This document shows positions 45,385 to 56,407 of a stretch of 64,000 nucleotides of DNA, one piece after another. This stretch comes from Toxorhynchites rutilus septentrionalis (lineage: Eukaryota; Arthropoda; Insecta; Diptera; Culicidae): NCBI RefSeq assembly GCF_029784135.1, contig NC_073746.1:150771056-150835055 (forward strand). The letters are read 5' to 3'. The notes under the pieces are model-generated. The model did no database searches. It was given only the letters and a program-made list of their open reading frames with translations, and was not told the DNA's origin. The position numbers and the translations under genes are program-made. Positions within the stretch are counted from its first letter, which is position 1. Each line of letters starts with the position of its first letter.

Positions 45385-46666
45385 TTTTTGACGTAGGACT
45401 ACGTCTAACCGGAAGATATAGGGGGTGAAATGGAAATCTAGGCACTGAACAAGTAGGAAAAAATGCAAGATTTGGAACGCTTATAAATCGAGCATTTCTC
45501 AATAGATCGCATAGGTTTTTGCATCAATTGATAGGAAATATATCTACGCATCTATCTTCATTATGATTTTTTTTTCATTTTTCATTTCACATTTCATTTT
45601 TCTTGAGATAAATAATTGAATAATTGTTAAATATCAAGCATTGTCAAAATGCACTATGTGCCCATTTTTGATTGGTCCATTTTGTGCTCCTCAAATCATA
45701 CCGACCAAAACGGGCAACCAGAGCAGCAGCGAAATAGAATGAAGCACGATTGAAAAGGAAAAAGAAAAAAATTAACGAAACATTGGTCGCAGTCTCACAC
45801 ATGCGTAATTCTCGAGCCAGCCAGTCAGCTTAAAAATCCCCGCTCCGCTGCCGTAACGATCATTCTCATTCAAACCGTACACCACATCGGTTCGCATCAC
45901 AACACATCAACAAACCAACCCAAGCAGCCATGTCTGGACATGGTAAAGGAGGAAAAGTGAAGGGAAAGGCAAAATCCCGCTCGAACCGTGTTGATCTGAT
46001 CTGAAGTTCTCCGCAAGGGTAGCCAGGCCGAGCGCGTTAGTACCAGTGCACCAGTCCACCTAGCCGGCGTTATATAGTTTCGGCCGCCGAAGTGATCGAG
46101 TTAGCTGGCAAAGCTGCTTGCGACGATAAGAAAATCCGCATTCGTAACAGAACACATTCGGTTCGGTGGACATCAAGACAACAGGCAGTTGCAGCGAGTG
46201 GCGAGTGGCAAACGCAATCGCAAAACGGCATCAGGTAGCAGAAGAAAAAAGTTTGTTCTTTATACAAACTGCTTTGGTGGCAAATCCAGAACAAGGCGGC
46301 ATCAAGGGCGTTCGAAATGGTTTTTTTCAAAACCACGAGTACTAAGTTTTCTAAATTGGAACCATTCCATAAAACAAGGCGCTTTTCAGGGCCATTAAAC
46401 CTTTCAAAAAAGAGTTTAGGAAATACAGTTCAATGCTTTCTAAAACATTATCCAAAATAATAATAAGACACAAATTGATTTTTTCATGATTTGTTTGCCA
46501 GGATCTGATGAGTATGTGAATTTGGCAGCTGTTCTGAGCTTATTGATAGTTGGGGACTTTCCTGATTATTCAATTTTCTCCAATTCTTAAATTATTTCTA
46601 GATTGAAAGTACAGTAATTTACTATTAGTTCGACATTTAGCTAATTGGACGGACATGTAATGCGAC
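45385..46666 (+). mobile_element. GACGTAG-terminus element carrying an H2A segment, plus copy
   Basis: Begins TTTTGACGTAGGACTACGTC, runs through the shared GACGTAG-family interior to about 45690, then through histone gene flank and coding-like sequence, and ends where a mariner remnant starts. It is nearly identical to the inverted copy at 56408-57666. The two lengths (1282 and 1259 bp) differ by about the 23 bases of an AT-rich expansion at 45560-45600. Confidence 0.75.
45930..46393 (+). pseudogene. Histone H2A-derived segment with 3' stem-loop
   Basis: From the ATG at 45930 it reads MSGHGKGGKVKGKAKSRSNR, the canonical H2A N-terminal tail with one change. It then loses about 20 codons and the frame. 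Short H2A-like pieces follow: a segment equivalent to LRKGxxAERVGAGAPVYLA in broken form, and AEVIELAGKAACDDKKIRIR in frame. The remainder is too diverged to align by eye. At 46378-46393 GGCGCTTTTCAGGGCC is close to the histone mRNA 3' stem-loop, with one mismatch in the stem. Upstream, GC-rich sequence with CTCATTCAAACCG could be histone promoter remnants. No protein can be made. Confidence 0.8.
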
Positions 46667-47570
46667 AAAGCTACGGAAAGTCATCGCAGTTTGGTGGAAG
46701 TTTATGGTGACCATACTCCAATTGATCAGACATGGTTTGCACAATTTAAAAGTGGTAATTTTGACTTGGAAGACGAAGAACATTCCGGACCGCCAAAAAA
46801 GTTTGAAGATGAAGAATTGAAGGCTTTACTCGATCAAGATCCGTCACAAACGTAACAAGAACTTGCAGATACACTTGGAGTAGCTCAGAAAACCATATCC
46901 GATCGTTTAAAAGCAATGGGAATGATCCGAAAGATAGGACATTGGGTGCCGTTTTTTCACGTGCGAACAAAGAAAGGGTTTTTCGCATCGAATCGTTACT
47001 GGCGATGAAAAGTGGGTCCATTTTGACAATCATAATTCAACGACCGCGCGGAATATTCACGGCCAGAAGGTTACGCTGTCTATTTGGTAGGACCAGCTGG
47101 GTGTGGTGTACTATGAGTTGCTAAAACTGAATGAAACCATTACGGAGGACCTCTATCGACGATGCGTTTGAGCCGTGCACTGAAAGAAAAACGGCCACAA
47201 TACGAGCAAAGACACAATAAAGTTATTTTACAGGACGACAATGCTTGGCCGCATATCGTGAAACCGGCCAAAATATACTTAGAAACGCTGAAATGGGAGG
47301 TCCTATCCCACCCGCCGTATTCTACAGACATTGATCCGTCTAATTACTACCTTTTTCGATCGATGCAACATGGCCTGGTTGACCAGCACTTCTCCAATAT
47401 TGATGAAGTCAAAAACTGGATCGATTCGTGGTTAGCCGACAAACCGGCCCATTATTCCCGCAAAGAGATCCGTGAATTGCCAGAAAGATGGGAAAAAGTT
47501 GTGACTAGCGATTGGTACCGAAACTTAGCGGTACTCATATTATAAAATTTGACAATATTTCACATCTGGT
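46667..47570 (+). pseudogene. mariner (D34D) transposase, degenerate
   Basis: In successive frames it encodes SLVEVYGDHTPIDQTWFAQF, SGPPKKFEDEELKALLDQDP, a stop, then QELADTLGVAQKTISDRLKA (HTH), IVTGDEKWVHFDNHN (first Asp), VILQDDNAWPHIVKPAKIYL (second Asp) and LSHPPYSTDIDPSNYYLFRS, where the third Asp is Asn. The C-terminus is conserved: NWIDSWLADKPAHYSRKEIR. The 5' end of the transposase gene is missing where it meets the H2A element. Several frameshifts. Confidence 0.88.
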
Positions 47571-49270
47571 CATTTAATCAATTTAAGTTATTTCTGACCC
47601 TAAGCGTGGATTAGCTGGTACAGTTTTGTCGACTAGAATAAAGAGGATATTCGAAAGTAAATACTCCCGAAAATGTGCCTCAATGTAAGAGGATCAAATA
47701 TTATGAGAGCCTTATTCCCGAAGTCAATAGTAGTTGCGAACTTGCGTCCTACTTACTACTCAATACCAGCAGCTCAATATGTAGGAAACTAAATCCTCTC
47801 ACGAGTGAAAAAGACCTACAGTTCCAAAAATATCCATCAAACGGCCGACGGATAAAAATATTGTTGGGATGATACACCGTAAATTAATCACTCCCAGTAT
47901 CTCCCGTGTCGGATACACAAGCCTTGACAAATATCCTGAGCACACCAGATAACGCCTAATAAATCATTCATAATAATGTCGAGATGCTCGAACCCTCGTC
48001 CATCGCTTAGTTCCTCATCCATCGAATCGTCAAATAGCGCACCACGGTAAACGTGGTGAGCGAGAGAAGCGAATGAACAGAATAAAACCGAAACAATGAT
48101 ACATCCCAATCCGAAGGATTCGACGGCCCTTTCCACCTGTACCTGGGAGGCGGTTGGGACTGGGAAAATAATTTATGGCAAAAAATATCACACAATTTAT
48201 CGCCCTGTAGCTCAAGTTCATCACCCACCATGGAAACCAAGCTCCCATCGTTGATGCATGCCGAGTGTAGCTCCAAATTTCGCTTTTTAGGCCTTTTGCG
48301 GGGGTAGCAATTTGGTGCTAATCAACCGGTTAAATTAGGCTACGAAAGGAACACGCTTCACTCGCCAATCAAGCCCCGAGACCTTCCCACATGACTAATG
48401 ATTCTGATGAACTTGGAATATCCATGTTTGCAACCGGCTGTTTTTTCGCGTTTCATTCAACTAGTGGGCAGAAAAGTGTTTTGATGATTCGAAAAACATG
48501 ACGTAAACACACAACCGAACACACAATCTTCGCACACGCTCCACTTTTGCCAACTTCGTAGCCGAGATTTGATGCAATACGCTCCGTGCGAACAACGTCA
48601 TGTGGAAGCACGAACTTTGGCTGCAGCAAATCAGGCTCTGGTCACGAACTTTGGGGCGCCACAGACCAGAGCTGCCGACCTCTCCCACCCCCCTGTTTCT
48701 GATTATCGTTAAATTTAGGTTGGCTTGTATTCTTCCCGATTGGAGCTCTCAGTGGTGGTATTCGGTAAAAATATTTGGCAACTGCATAGCTTTTGCTCCG
48801 AGACAGGATTATGTCGTGTCTGGCCGGGAGTTGTTCCGGGAGGTGGGGAGTTTAAAAATAATTATGGATGCATGTACGAAGGACGCTTACGACACTTCAT
48901 TGCTAGCTTTCAAGGCGGAACTACTAGAGAAGCATAAAATCGATTTATCGATGAGCAAACGTAGATAGGGTTAGCCATTGGGCGTAAATTATTGAAAAGT
49001 TAAAACCGGTACTCACGTTTCGCGTTGAAATAGCGAAGCTCAATATTCTGTGCTGATTCAATTGAAGTTTGTTTCAAGGTGGAAAATCTCTCCGTGTTCA
49101 AACCTGAACAACTCTTCATTGGGGCTGTGCAGGATATAATCACAGCAACCTATGCTTTTACAGATGTTCAGAAAATAAACGGTGAAAGTCATTTCATTTT
49201 CAAATTTCGGCCGGAGCAGGAGCAAAATTTTCAGTAATCAAGCACGAAAAGAATCCTTTGGAAGCAAATC
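47571..49270. other. Non-repetitive sequence, no gene recognised
   Basis: Several medium ORFs on both strands (48007-48276 minus, 48600-48968 plus) but no domain, splice pattern or family I can name. It lies within the presumed downstream DYRK intron. Confidence 0.35.
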
Positions 49271-49278
49271 AAATCCCT

Positions 49279-49284
49279 TATAAA
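49279..49284 (+). promoter_or_regulatory. Candidate TATA box of the Mst84D-like gene
   Basis: TATAAA lies 64 bp before the ATG at 49343. A start site about 30 bp downstream would fall near CATTCATTCAAGT (49313-49325), which looks like an insect initiator. This is inferred from spacing only. Confidence 0.4.
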
Positions 49285-49342
49285 GCAAGAATATATTGAA
49301 CCTATTCACAAGACCATTCATTCAAGTAACTAAGAAGTTAAA

Positions 49343-49832
49343 ATGCCGAAGAAAATCTGCTGCTTACCATGCACACTCCCGTGTGGACCCTGCGTGAGTT
49401 TCGTCAGATATAACCTCCAATAAAATCAATTTCGTTTGTACAAATTGACAAATTTGCAAAATGCGAAAAATTCGAAATCGACCTCCGAGATACGTCGGTA
49501 CAGTTGCCTCCATTTTGCAGGGCCCCTGTGGACCTTGCTGTGATCCGTGTTGTCCGCCAGTGTGTGGCCCATACCAACCGTGCTTTGGTACATGCTCGCA
49601 GATAGGGTGTGCGCCATGTGGACCGTGCGGTCCGTGCGGACCATATGGACCATGTTTACCATGTGGACCTTGGGCGCCATTGCCACCGTGTGTTCCATGT
49701 GGACCTTGTAGCCCTTGCGGGCCTTGCGAGCCTTGTGGTCCGTGCGGACCTTACGGACCTTGCGGACCTTGCGGACCTTGCGGACTATGTGGACCATGTG
49801 GGCTTTGTAGAGATTCAAACAACGCATGTTAA
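49343..49832 (+). CDS. Mst84D/Mst87F-like sperm protein, Cys-Gly-Pro repeats
   Basis: Two-exon gene: exon 1 49343-49393 (17 codons, [17 protein letters not shown]), a GTGAGT donor, a 127-bp intron ending CATTTTGCAG at 49520, and exon 2 49521-49832 including TAA. The product is about 120 residues, nearly all built of CGPC, CGPYGPC and CEPC-type triplets, with a short hydrophilic end (RDSNNAC). The composition and CGP periodicity match the fly Mst84D/Mst87F family, structural proteins of the sperm tail made in spermatids. The role here is inferred from that resemblance. The intron lies in phase 0 and interrupts the repeat, so the repeat reads through the junction. The gene is on the same strand as DYRK and nested in its presumed intron. 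A polyadenylation signal follows. Confidence 0.85.
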
Positions 49833-49863
49833 ATGAATAGTTCCAGAATATTTTTAATTCAGA

Positions 49864-49869
49864 AATAAA
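49864..49869 (+). terminator. Polyadenylation signal AATAAA
   Basis: AATAAA 32 bp after the stop codon of the Cys-Gly-Pro gene, at a typical distance for a short 3' UTR. Confidence 0.6.
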
Positions 49870-50261
49870 TGCTCTTCCAAAGTTGAATTCTAATCATCCA
49901 ATGTTTTTTTTCCCTTAAAGGGAGTCATTTGAAGGATTCAAGAAATGCGCGAACTCAAAAAACTCATCGGAAATATCCTACGGTTCACAGAGTACATGTC
50001 GGTACTAGAGAAATGAAGATTCCTGGAATGTTCATAGATTTTAGGAAGGATGTTTTAATCAATAGGATGAGATGATGGGTCTGATCACGAACACCACTTC
50101 ACGGTGAAAAAAAAAATTAAGTGCATATAATCTTGTATACAATTCATTTCGGTTTCATCGATAAGTGGCGTTCCTGATCAGATTCACAACCTCACCGTCA
50201 CCGTTTCTTCAACTATTCTTATGGACTTACCTAGCCGATTCCAAAGTTACCATTGATGATG

Positions 50262-51018
50262 TAGGGTAAATGATCTTGGTGTGTCCAATTTAGGGTGTTT
50301 TCACGCAACTAGTAAATGCAAATCGATTTTTCTTCATTAAAATCACATATAATCAAAACGTTGTTGTTGTTTGTTGAAAAGCCCTAAGTCTCTAGTTTCT
50401 AATTCAACCATAAGACGTTGAAATTATTCAAATATTTATGTTTTTTAACTATTTTCCTCGAAGAGAAATTATGATTATGGTTTGTACACCTCTGATCATG
50501 GTTTGTCCGAAAAATGATCATGGTTTGTCCAGTTTTAAAAATCACTATGGGTCTAAAAAATAAAATAAACAGAAAGAAAGTTTCTTTGTGTTGAGTGTGT
50601 TGAGGTGAACACTTCTGAAATGCCCAAGAAAAGGCAATACTTGAAGAAAGGCTAAATTATGAATGGATCATGATGACAGTAAACTCAAGCAATGAGAAAT
50701 GCAACATCTACTCGAAAATTCGAATTTCTTCATTCAAAAATAGTGATTTCTAAAATCGGACAAACCACAATTATTTTTCGGACAAACCATGATCAGAGGT
50801 GATCAAACCATGATCAAAGTTTCGCTTTGAAGAAAATCGTTAAAAAACATAAAATTTTGGATAATATGAACGCCTTATGGTATTATTAGCAACTAGAGAC
50901 TTGGCGCTTTTCAACAAACCCAAACTCATCATAATTATATGCGATTTTTGTTAATAAAAATCATTTACTAGTTGCGTGAAAATATCCTAAATCGAACAAA
51001 CCAAAATCATTTACCCTA
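50262..51018. mobile_element. Foldback element, 757 bp
   Basis: Both arms begin TAGGGTAAATGAT and share CACGCAACTAGTAAATG and CTAGAGACTT phrases in reverse. Toward the centre, GATCATGGTTTGTCC and its complement GGACAAACCATGATC repeat in both arms. No ORF. It lies about 400 bp after the Mst84D-like gene. Confidence 0.7.
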
Positions 51019-51913
51019 GTTTGTTTCGATGCGTTGTTTCACCTTGTTTTTTCAATGCATTGGTATTGTCCATTGTACCACGTTTATCTTCAAAAATTGT
51101 TTTATGGCTGAACAAAAATTTCATATACACTGTATGTTTTCCACTGAGAAATTTCATAAATTTGAAAACTTTGCAGATTTTGAAACTACCATTTGCCAAA
51201 CAACAAAGTCAAATGTAAACACTGATACCAGGTGGTTGTTTCGAATGTATGACCACAGTGCGGAAAGTGTCAAAAAGAAATGATTCATATCGTATTTTGA
51301 ACAATATTTGATAAAACGACGAAAAGCACGTTTTTGTAACTATAGTAGTTTGCGAGCAGCAGTGGTTTGAATGGAACGTGGTTTATAGTGCGCGTCGGAA
51401 ATCATGTGTGACGAAAAACACGAATTTTGGGGGTTCTCCGTAGCCACATTGGTTGCGTGTTCGCTTAGTAAGCGATCGATTGTGAGTTCAAAACTCAGGG
51501 CCCTCATTGACCATCTTTGTGTTGTTACAGAATAACTACATCCGCGCAACAATCATTAGCGATGGAGATCGATCCACGGTCGAAATAAGATCGATTCATC
51601 CATACAACTGCTCTGCTCTGCAAGACACATCGGGCTGCTGTTCTATAAATAACTCAACAATGATCAATCAACTGTCTCCGCTGTCCGGTCTAACTGGATA
51701 ATGGAAGAACAGATAGAAAACTCTTACGCCTAAATGGCTACTGTGTAAATGTGTGCCATATGCAATGGTGTAGAAGGGAATACTCTAACGCCGAAAAATG
51801 GGAACTGTGTAATGTGCTAATTATAGATATGATAAATAAACATGCGACATTCGGCTCTGTCACAGCTAAAATGCTAATGAGTCTAAAATAAACAAAAGGG
51901 ATAAAAAACACGA

Positions 51914-52230
51914 ACAACAACGCACCTGCCCATAACGCGCTGATGGTGTAGCAATTTTTAACCGATAAGGGCATTTCAGTGTTCGAACATGCCACGTACT
52001 CGCCAGATCTAGCCCCATGCAACTTTTTTCTAATCCCCAAGATCAAATCCGTGTTGAAAAGTACCCGATTTCCTTCCGTAGAAGAGGCGAAGGAAAAAGC
52101 TACGCGGCTTTTGAACGCCATCACAAAAGAAGAGTTTCAGCACTGCTTCGAACAATGGAAAAGACATATGGAAAGGTGTGTGAGGAACCAAGGGGAGTAT
52201 ATTGAAGGGGAGCATATCGTTGTATCGTAA
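51914..52230 (+). pseudogene. mariner transposase C-terminal fragment, second subfamily
   Basis: Encodes NNAPAHNALMV, a stop, QFLTDKGISVFEHATYSPDL, APCNFFLIPKIKSVLK and an intact tail to RNQGEYIEGEH. Both visible catalytic Asp positions (DNAPAH and APCDF in the family) are Asn. The wording is different from the 46667 mariner, so it is a separate subfamily, resembling the irritans group. No inverted repeats were located. Confidence 0.75.
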
Positions 52231-52291
52231 TTTTTAAAATATAACCCCTTTTCGTCACCAGTCTCGTTATTTAATAGCCATACCTCGTAAA

Positions 52292-53209
52292 TGGTCGGTG
52301 TTCAGACAGACCGGACCAAGTAACAAAACAAGACAAAATGAGTTAATAGTAGCAAACGATCAAGAATTTCCTAACCTACATTCTACTTCTATCAGATCAA
52401 ACTTATGTTGTAAAATAATAGTATGCTGTCAGAGTGGACCAAGTGCATACAACCGTAGCGACTAGAGGGAAGTCACGTTTATGTGACAACCAGAAAATGG
52501 AATGAATTTCAAATGAAATGTTGGATTCCTTCGCATCAGAAGATTATTCCCTTTATCTTTCGGCAAAGTAACTCATACTGAAACCCAATGTATATGTTTT
52601 TGGGACAATTCATAGTTATTGAAAAGTTGATCGAATATATTATTATATTTTGTTCAGATAGAGTGAACCAAGCGCCAGAGAGTAAAAGAATTGTTATTAT
52701 TAAGCTTTTCATGATCCATTTCAGATCCAACCATGGTCTTGCATTGACTGCACGTACTCTTTTTCATAATCATGCCAATCCGTTTGTTGTTGAAACATAT
52801 TTTATAGAAAATCAAGAATTGTACTTAAAAATACATACTAATCGATTATTTTTGGTAAGCAAAATACTGTTTCTAACCATGAGAGGAAATCCTACTGAAT
52901 AAATGAAATGATTTCATCATCAAAGCGTTCAGTCATAGGGGAACAAGTCTCTGAAAATATGTTTTTGTTCAGTCAGAATGGACCAAGTACGCATAGCCAT
53001 TCGTTAAAACCTCTCGATTGACCTTAATGAGGTTTTTTTGTTGTAATAATGCCATTATACGACCTTGTTAAACAGTAACTAAGAGCTGTAGAAAAACATT
53101 TAGGGATAATTATTGGAAGTTACAAAAACTACATCGCTTCAAACTTTTGGTTCGGTTTACTCAAAATCATAATTATGTTACTTAGTCCGGTCTGACTGAA
53201 CACCGACCA
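52292..53209. mobile_element. TIR element, 918 bp, TGGTCGGTGTTCAG ends
   Basis: Left TGGTCGGTGTTCAGACAGAC and its near-perfect complement at the right end (GTCTGACTGAACACCGACCA). Both continue into GGAC(C/T)AAGTAAC. The phrase GTGGACCAAGTGCAT and variants recur inside at 52434, 52665 and 52978. There is no transposase. Confidence 0.65.
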
Positions 53210-53392
53210 GATGTGACACAAAAACTATATTAATTTAATGTAAAATGAATGCATATACATCCAAACTAGCGTTGGCAGAAAACATTTTATCTTCGGCAGA
53301 AATAATGATTTTTCGTGTGCTGAAGGGTCAAATTAGCAAATGATGAGCTATTTTAAAAGCTTTAAAATGTTTGTATGTATGGGAGCAGACAT

Positions 53393-53535
53393 CTCTTTTT
53401 TTTCTTTTTTTCTCTTTTGGCATTGTACCAAAAACAAAAGTCCATACAATGTCAACGGGAATCGAACCAAGGCCAGATGGAGTGCAAGGCTGTTTAACAC
53501 GACCACGCTATCCACATAGCTACTGGTGCTGTTGC
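53393..53535 (-). mobile_element. tRNA-headed SINE, minus, probable
   Basis: On the minus strand, AGCTATGTGGATAGCGTGG (box A) is followed 45 bp later by GGTTCGATTCCCG (box B). A body follows and then an A/G-rich tail, seen as the T/C-rich run at 53393-53417. It differs from the other two SINE types. No clear target duplication was found. Confidence 0.55.
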
Positions 53536-53691
53536 GTAAATGCGTGATAATATTACACCACATTATAAAATGAATTTGGAAAGTGCTTTCTAAGAGCAAA
53601 AAGGAGATCTATATCCATCTCGGTCTGGGCCGTGTATTTGGCAAACTATACGAAAAGCTTTAATACGTGCATATTTTGAAATAGCATATAT

Positions 53692-54920
53692 CAGCCATTC
53701 CATGTGAAAACGATATAGTGCTTCTAAGATTTCCATGGAAAGTGGTAGTTTTGTTCTTTATTGCAAAATATTAGACCCGCATTTTTTAATTTTTTCGCTA
53801 GGGTGACCATTTCCATTTTAGGGTGGTTGAAATAACAAAAACAATGGATTTTGTTTTCGTAATTATTGATTGTAGTCGTTTTTTGTTGTTTTCATGGCTT
53901 TGGGCTAGAGGCGCTATAGCTTTTTATATTTTTTCTTGAAAGCTGGTGATTTTTTACATAACATATCTCGATATCGAAGATGCTATTTTTTGTAGTTTTT
54001 GAGATATGATTTTTCAAAATTAACCGGTGGTCCAAAAAATCACTTTTTGCAAAAATTCATGACATTTGAACTACTGAACCGATTTAGATGATCGACAACC
54101 TTCTTTGAAAAAATATCACACTTGTGGGAAAACTGGATTCTAGTCGCATAGGTCTAGCCTAGTCACTTAGGAATATTGAACGAAGACTTTAAACATGTTA
54201 ACTTTGAAAAATCATATCTCAAAAACGGAAAAATGGCATCTCCGATATCGAGATATGTTATGTAAAAAAACTTCAGCTTTCCAGAAAAAATATAAAAAAA
54301 TGTAGCGCCCTCTATCTTTAACCGAGAAAGCTTTGAAAAACTGACTCAATCATAAAATCCAAATATTCCCCAAATATAATGTTTCTACAAAGAAAACTAA
54401 TTCATAAGTTTTAATTTGATATGTCGATCATTTGAATCGGCCCTGTAGTTCAGAAATTATGAATTTTTTGTAGTGGAAAAAAGTGGAAAAAAGTGGATAA
54501 TTTGTTTTTTCGAAGCAGCATCTCTGATATCCAGATATTTTATGTAAAAAATCCTCAGCTTTCAAGAAAAACATAAAAAGATATAGCGCCCCCTGGTCCA
54601 AAGCTATGAAAACAACAAAAATCGACTGCAATCAATAATTACGAAAACAAAATCCATTTGTTTACCTATTTCATTTTTTTTTATAAAGGGCTAGCTCATT
54701 GGCTTCAATTTGATATGTCGATCATCTAAATCGGTTCAGTGATTCAAAAGTTATGAAATAAAAAAAAAAAGGAAATAATTGATTTTTCGGACCACCCCAA
54801 AATGGAAATGGTCACCCTAGCGAAAATAAAATCGGGTCTCATGTTTTGTGATAAAGAACAAAATAACAACCTTTCACGAAAATCTGAGAACCACTATATC
54901 GGTTTGGCATGGAATGGCTG
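53692..54920. mobile_element. Foldback element, family A, complete
   Basis: Starts CAGCCATTCCATG and ends CATGGAATGGCTG, with ATAT outside both ends as a possible duplication. Both arms carry AGGGTGACCATTTCCATTTT or its inverse, GGTGGTCCAAAAAATCA, GGCGCTATA and CTGAACCGATT. It is the best reference for the partial copies at 2399, 38560 and 61600. Confidence 0.7.
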
Positions 54921-55599
54921 ATATGTTATACAGGAAAACCTGTTTTTGTGCGGTCGTTTTTTATGCGATTTCTTTTTGTGCGATTTTCTGTTCTTGTGCG
55001 TTTTTTTTATGCGATTTATTTTTGTGTGGTATATGAAATGCACTATGTTGCACTCCATCAATTGCATCCATCAAATGCACTATGTTGCACTCGACATGAT
55101 TTCTAATAGCAACAAGTTTCGACATGAACTAAAAGAACAACACAGCCATGCGCAATCGAATAGGCACTCTGTCCCATCGCAAAGCGGGGAAACAAAAGGA
55201 AATCGAACCGTGAACAGCGTGGATTTTTTTTATGCGGTCCCTATCTACCGCACTATCAATTTTGTACCGAACACGATTTTGTAAAGCTGCTGATGAAGTT
55301 TCGCACGATTTTTTTATGCGACTTTTTTGTACGGTCCCTATCTCCGCACGAAAAAAGGTTTGCCTGTACAAATGACGGGAGTATCGGGGAGTAGCGCATT
55401 TTCTGCTATTTTTAGGCTCATTTAATGTAATAAATCGGGATGCCAAAACATGTGCTTAAAATTAATTTTGGTGTAGATTTGAAAGGTTTGGTTCTAAACC
55501 GTTCATTAGGTGGCCCCAAATTTTCCTTAAAAACGAAACGTAATAGCGACGATGAAACTATATTTCAGAAGAAAAGACGGGTGGGTAATGTTCTTGATG

Positions 55600-56300
55600 C
55601 GGGTTTTCTGATTGTCGTGAGCAGCTTTGCAAGCCAACTCGAGCACTCCGACGGTTGAAACTCTATAGTCGCTGTTAGGTATACTGGTGCTCCGGCACCA
55701 ATCCGTTCGGCCTAGTTACCCTTGCGGAGCAATCAGTGAATGCGACCAACAGAGAACTGGAGACCTGCACGGTTCGAGTGAGACTTTGCCTTTCCCTTAA
55801 CTTGTCCTCCTTCGTTACGTCCACGATGCCGATGCCGTACAACCACACGGGTTTACGGTTTGAAAGAAAATAAGATATTTTTTGGGGTCCGCGTGTTTTA
55901 TACTCTAGCGGTACACACTCACAGGATAGAACCAAAATGGCAGACTCAGCCAGAGGGGCGAGTCCAACGAGACGAACGAATAAGCGTTAAATGGGAGCGA
56001 TGGCAAAAAAATACATTCATTACGATTTGTTCCCTCGTTGGATTCACATGCAGGCTAAAAAGGGTCCTTTTCAGGATCACAAAATTATCTTCAATCTAAA
56101 GAGTTTATTGTTTTGTTATCACTCGATATCCCCATCTTGTTCGGCTAAACCTTTCTGTTTAGCGATTGCATTTGCCACTCGCCACAGCTTTCACAGTTGG
56201 AAAATTTCTTCCCATCCAGCTTGTGACATATTTTACAGTAAATTACATTCAATGGCACGTCGCATTACCACCACTCAGTGTCGGATTGGAGGTAATTTTA
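55600..56300 (-). pseudogene. Histone H2A-like segment, diverged, minus
   Basis: On the minus strand from about 55833 the sequence follows an H2A gene (KEDKLRERQ frame for the tail region; AGLQF-like, VGRIH-like and RIGAGAPVYL-like stretches in other frames), with stops and shifts. Unlike the two GACGTAG copies it still holds the central histone-fold region. A part at 56150-56200 resembles the segment downstream of H2A in those copies. It is older than they are. Confidence 0.65.
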
Positions 56301-56407
56301 ACCTGTAATTGAACATTTGTGATGACAGTGGTACAGTGTCGACTTTCAATGTGGGGTCATAACTTGGACCCCGAACTCTATGTTTACAAAAATGTCCAAC
56401 TAAATAA

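Noticed and set aside
46070..46336. 88-codon minus-strand ORF conserved in both inverted units (also 56738-57004)
   Set aside because: Conservation is explained by the recent duplication of the whole element; it runs antisense to the H2A remnant and has no known domain.
48007..48276. Minus-strand ORFs near 48.0-48.3 kb as a host gene
   Set aside because: No recognisable domain or splice structure; overlapping frames give equal-length ORFs.
49426..49827. 133-codon minus-strand ORF rich in Lys, Val, His and Met
   Set aside because: It is the antisense shadow of the Cys-Gly-Pro repeat; the plus strand has splice sites, a stop and a poly-A signal.
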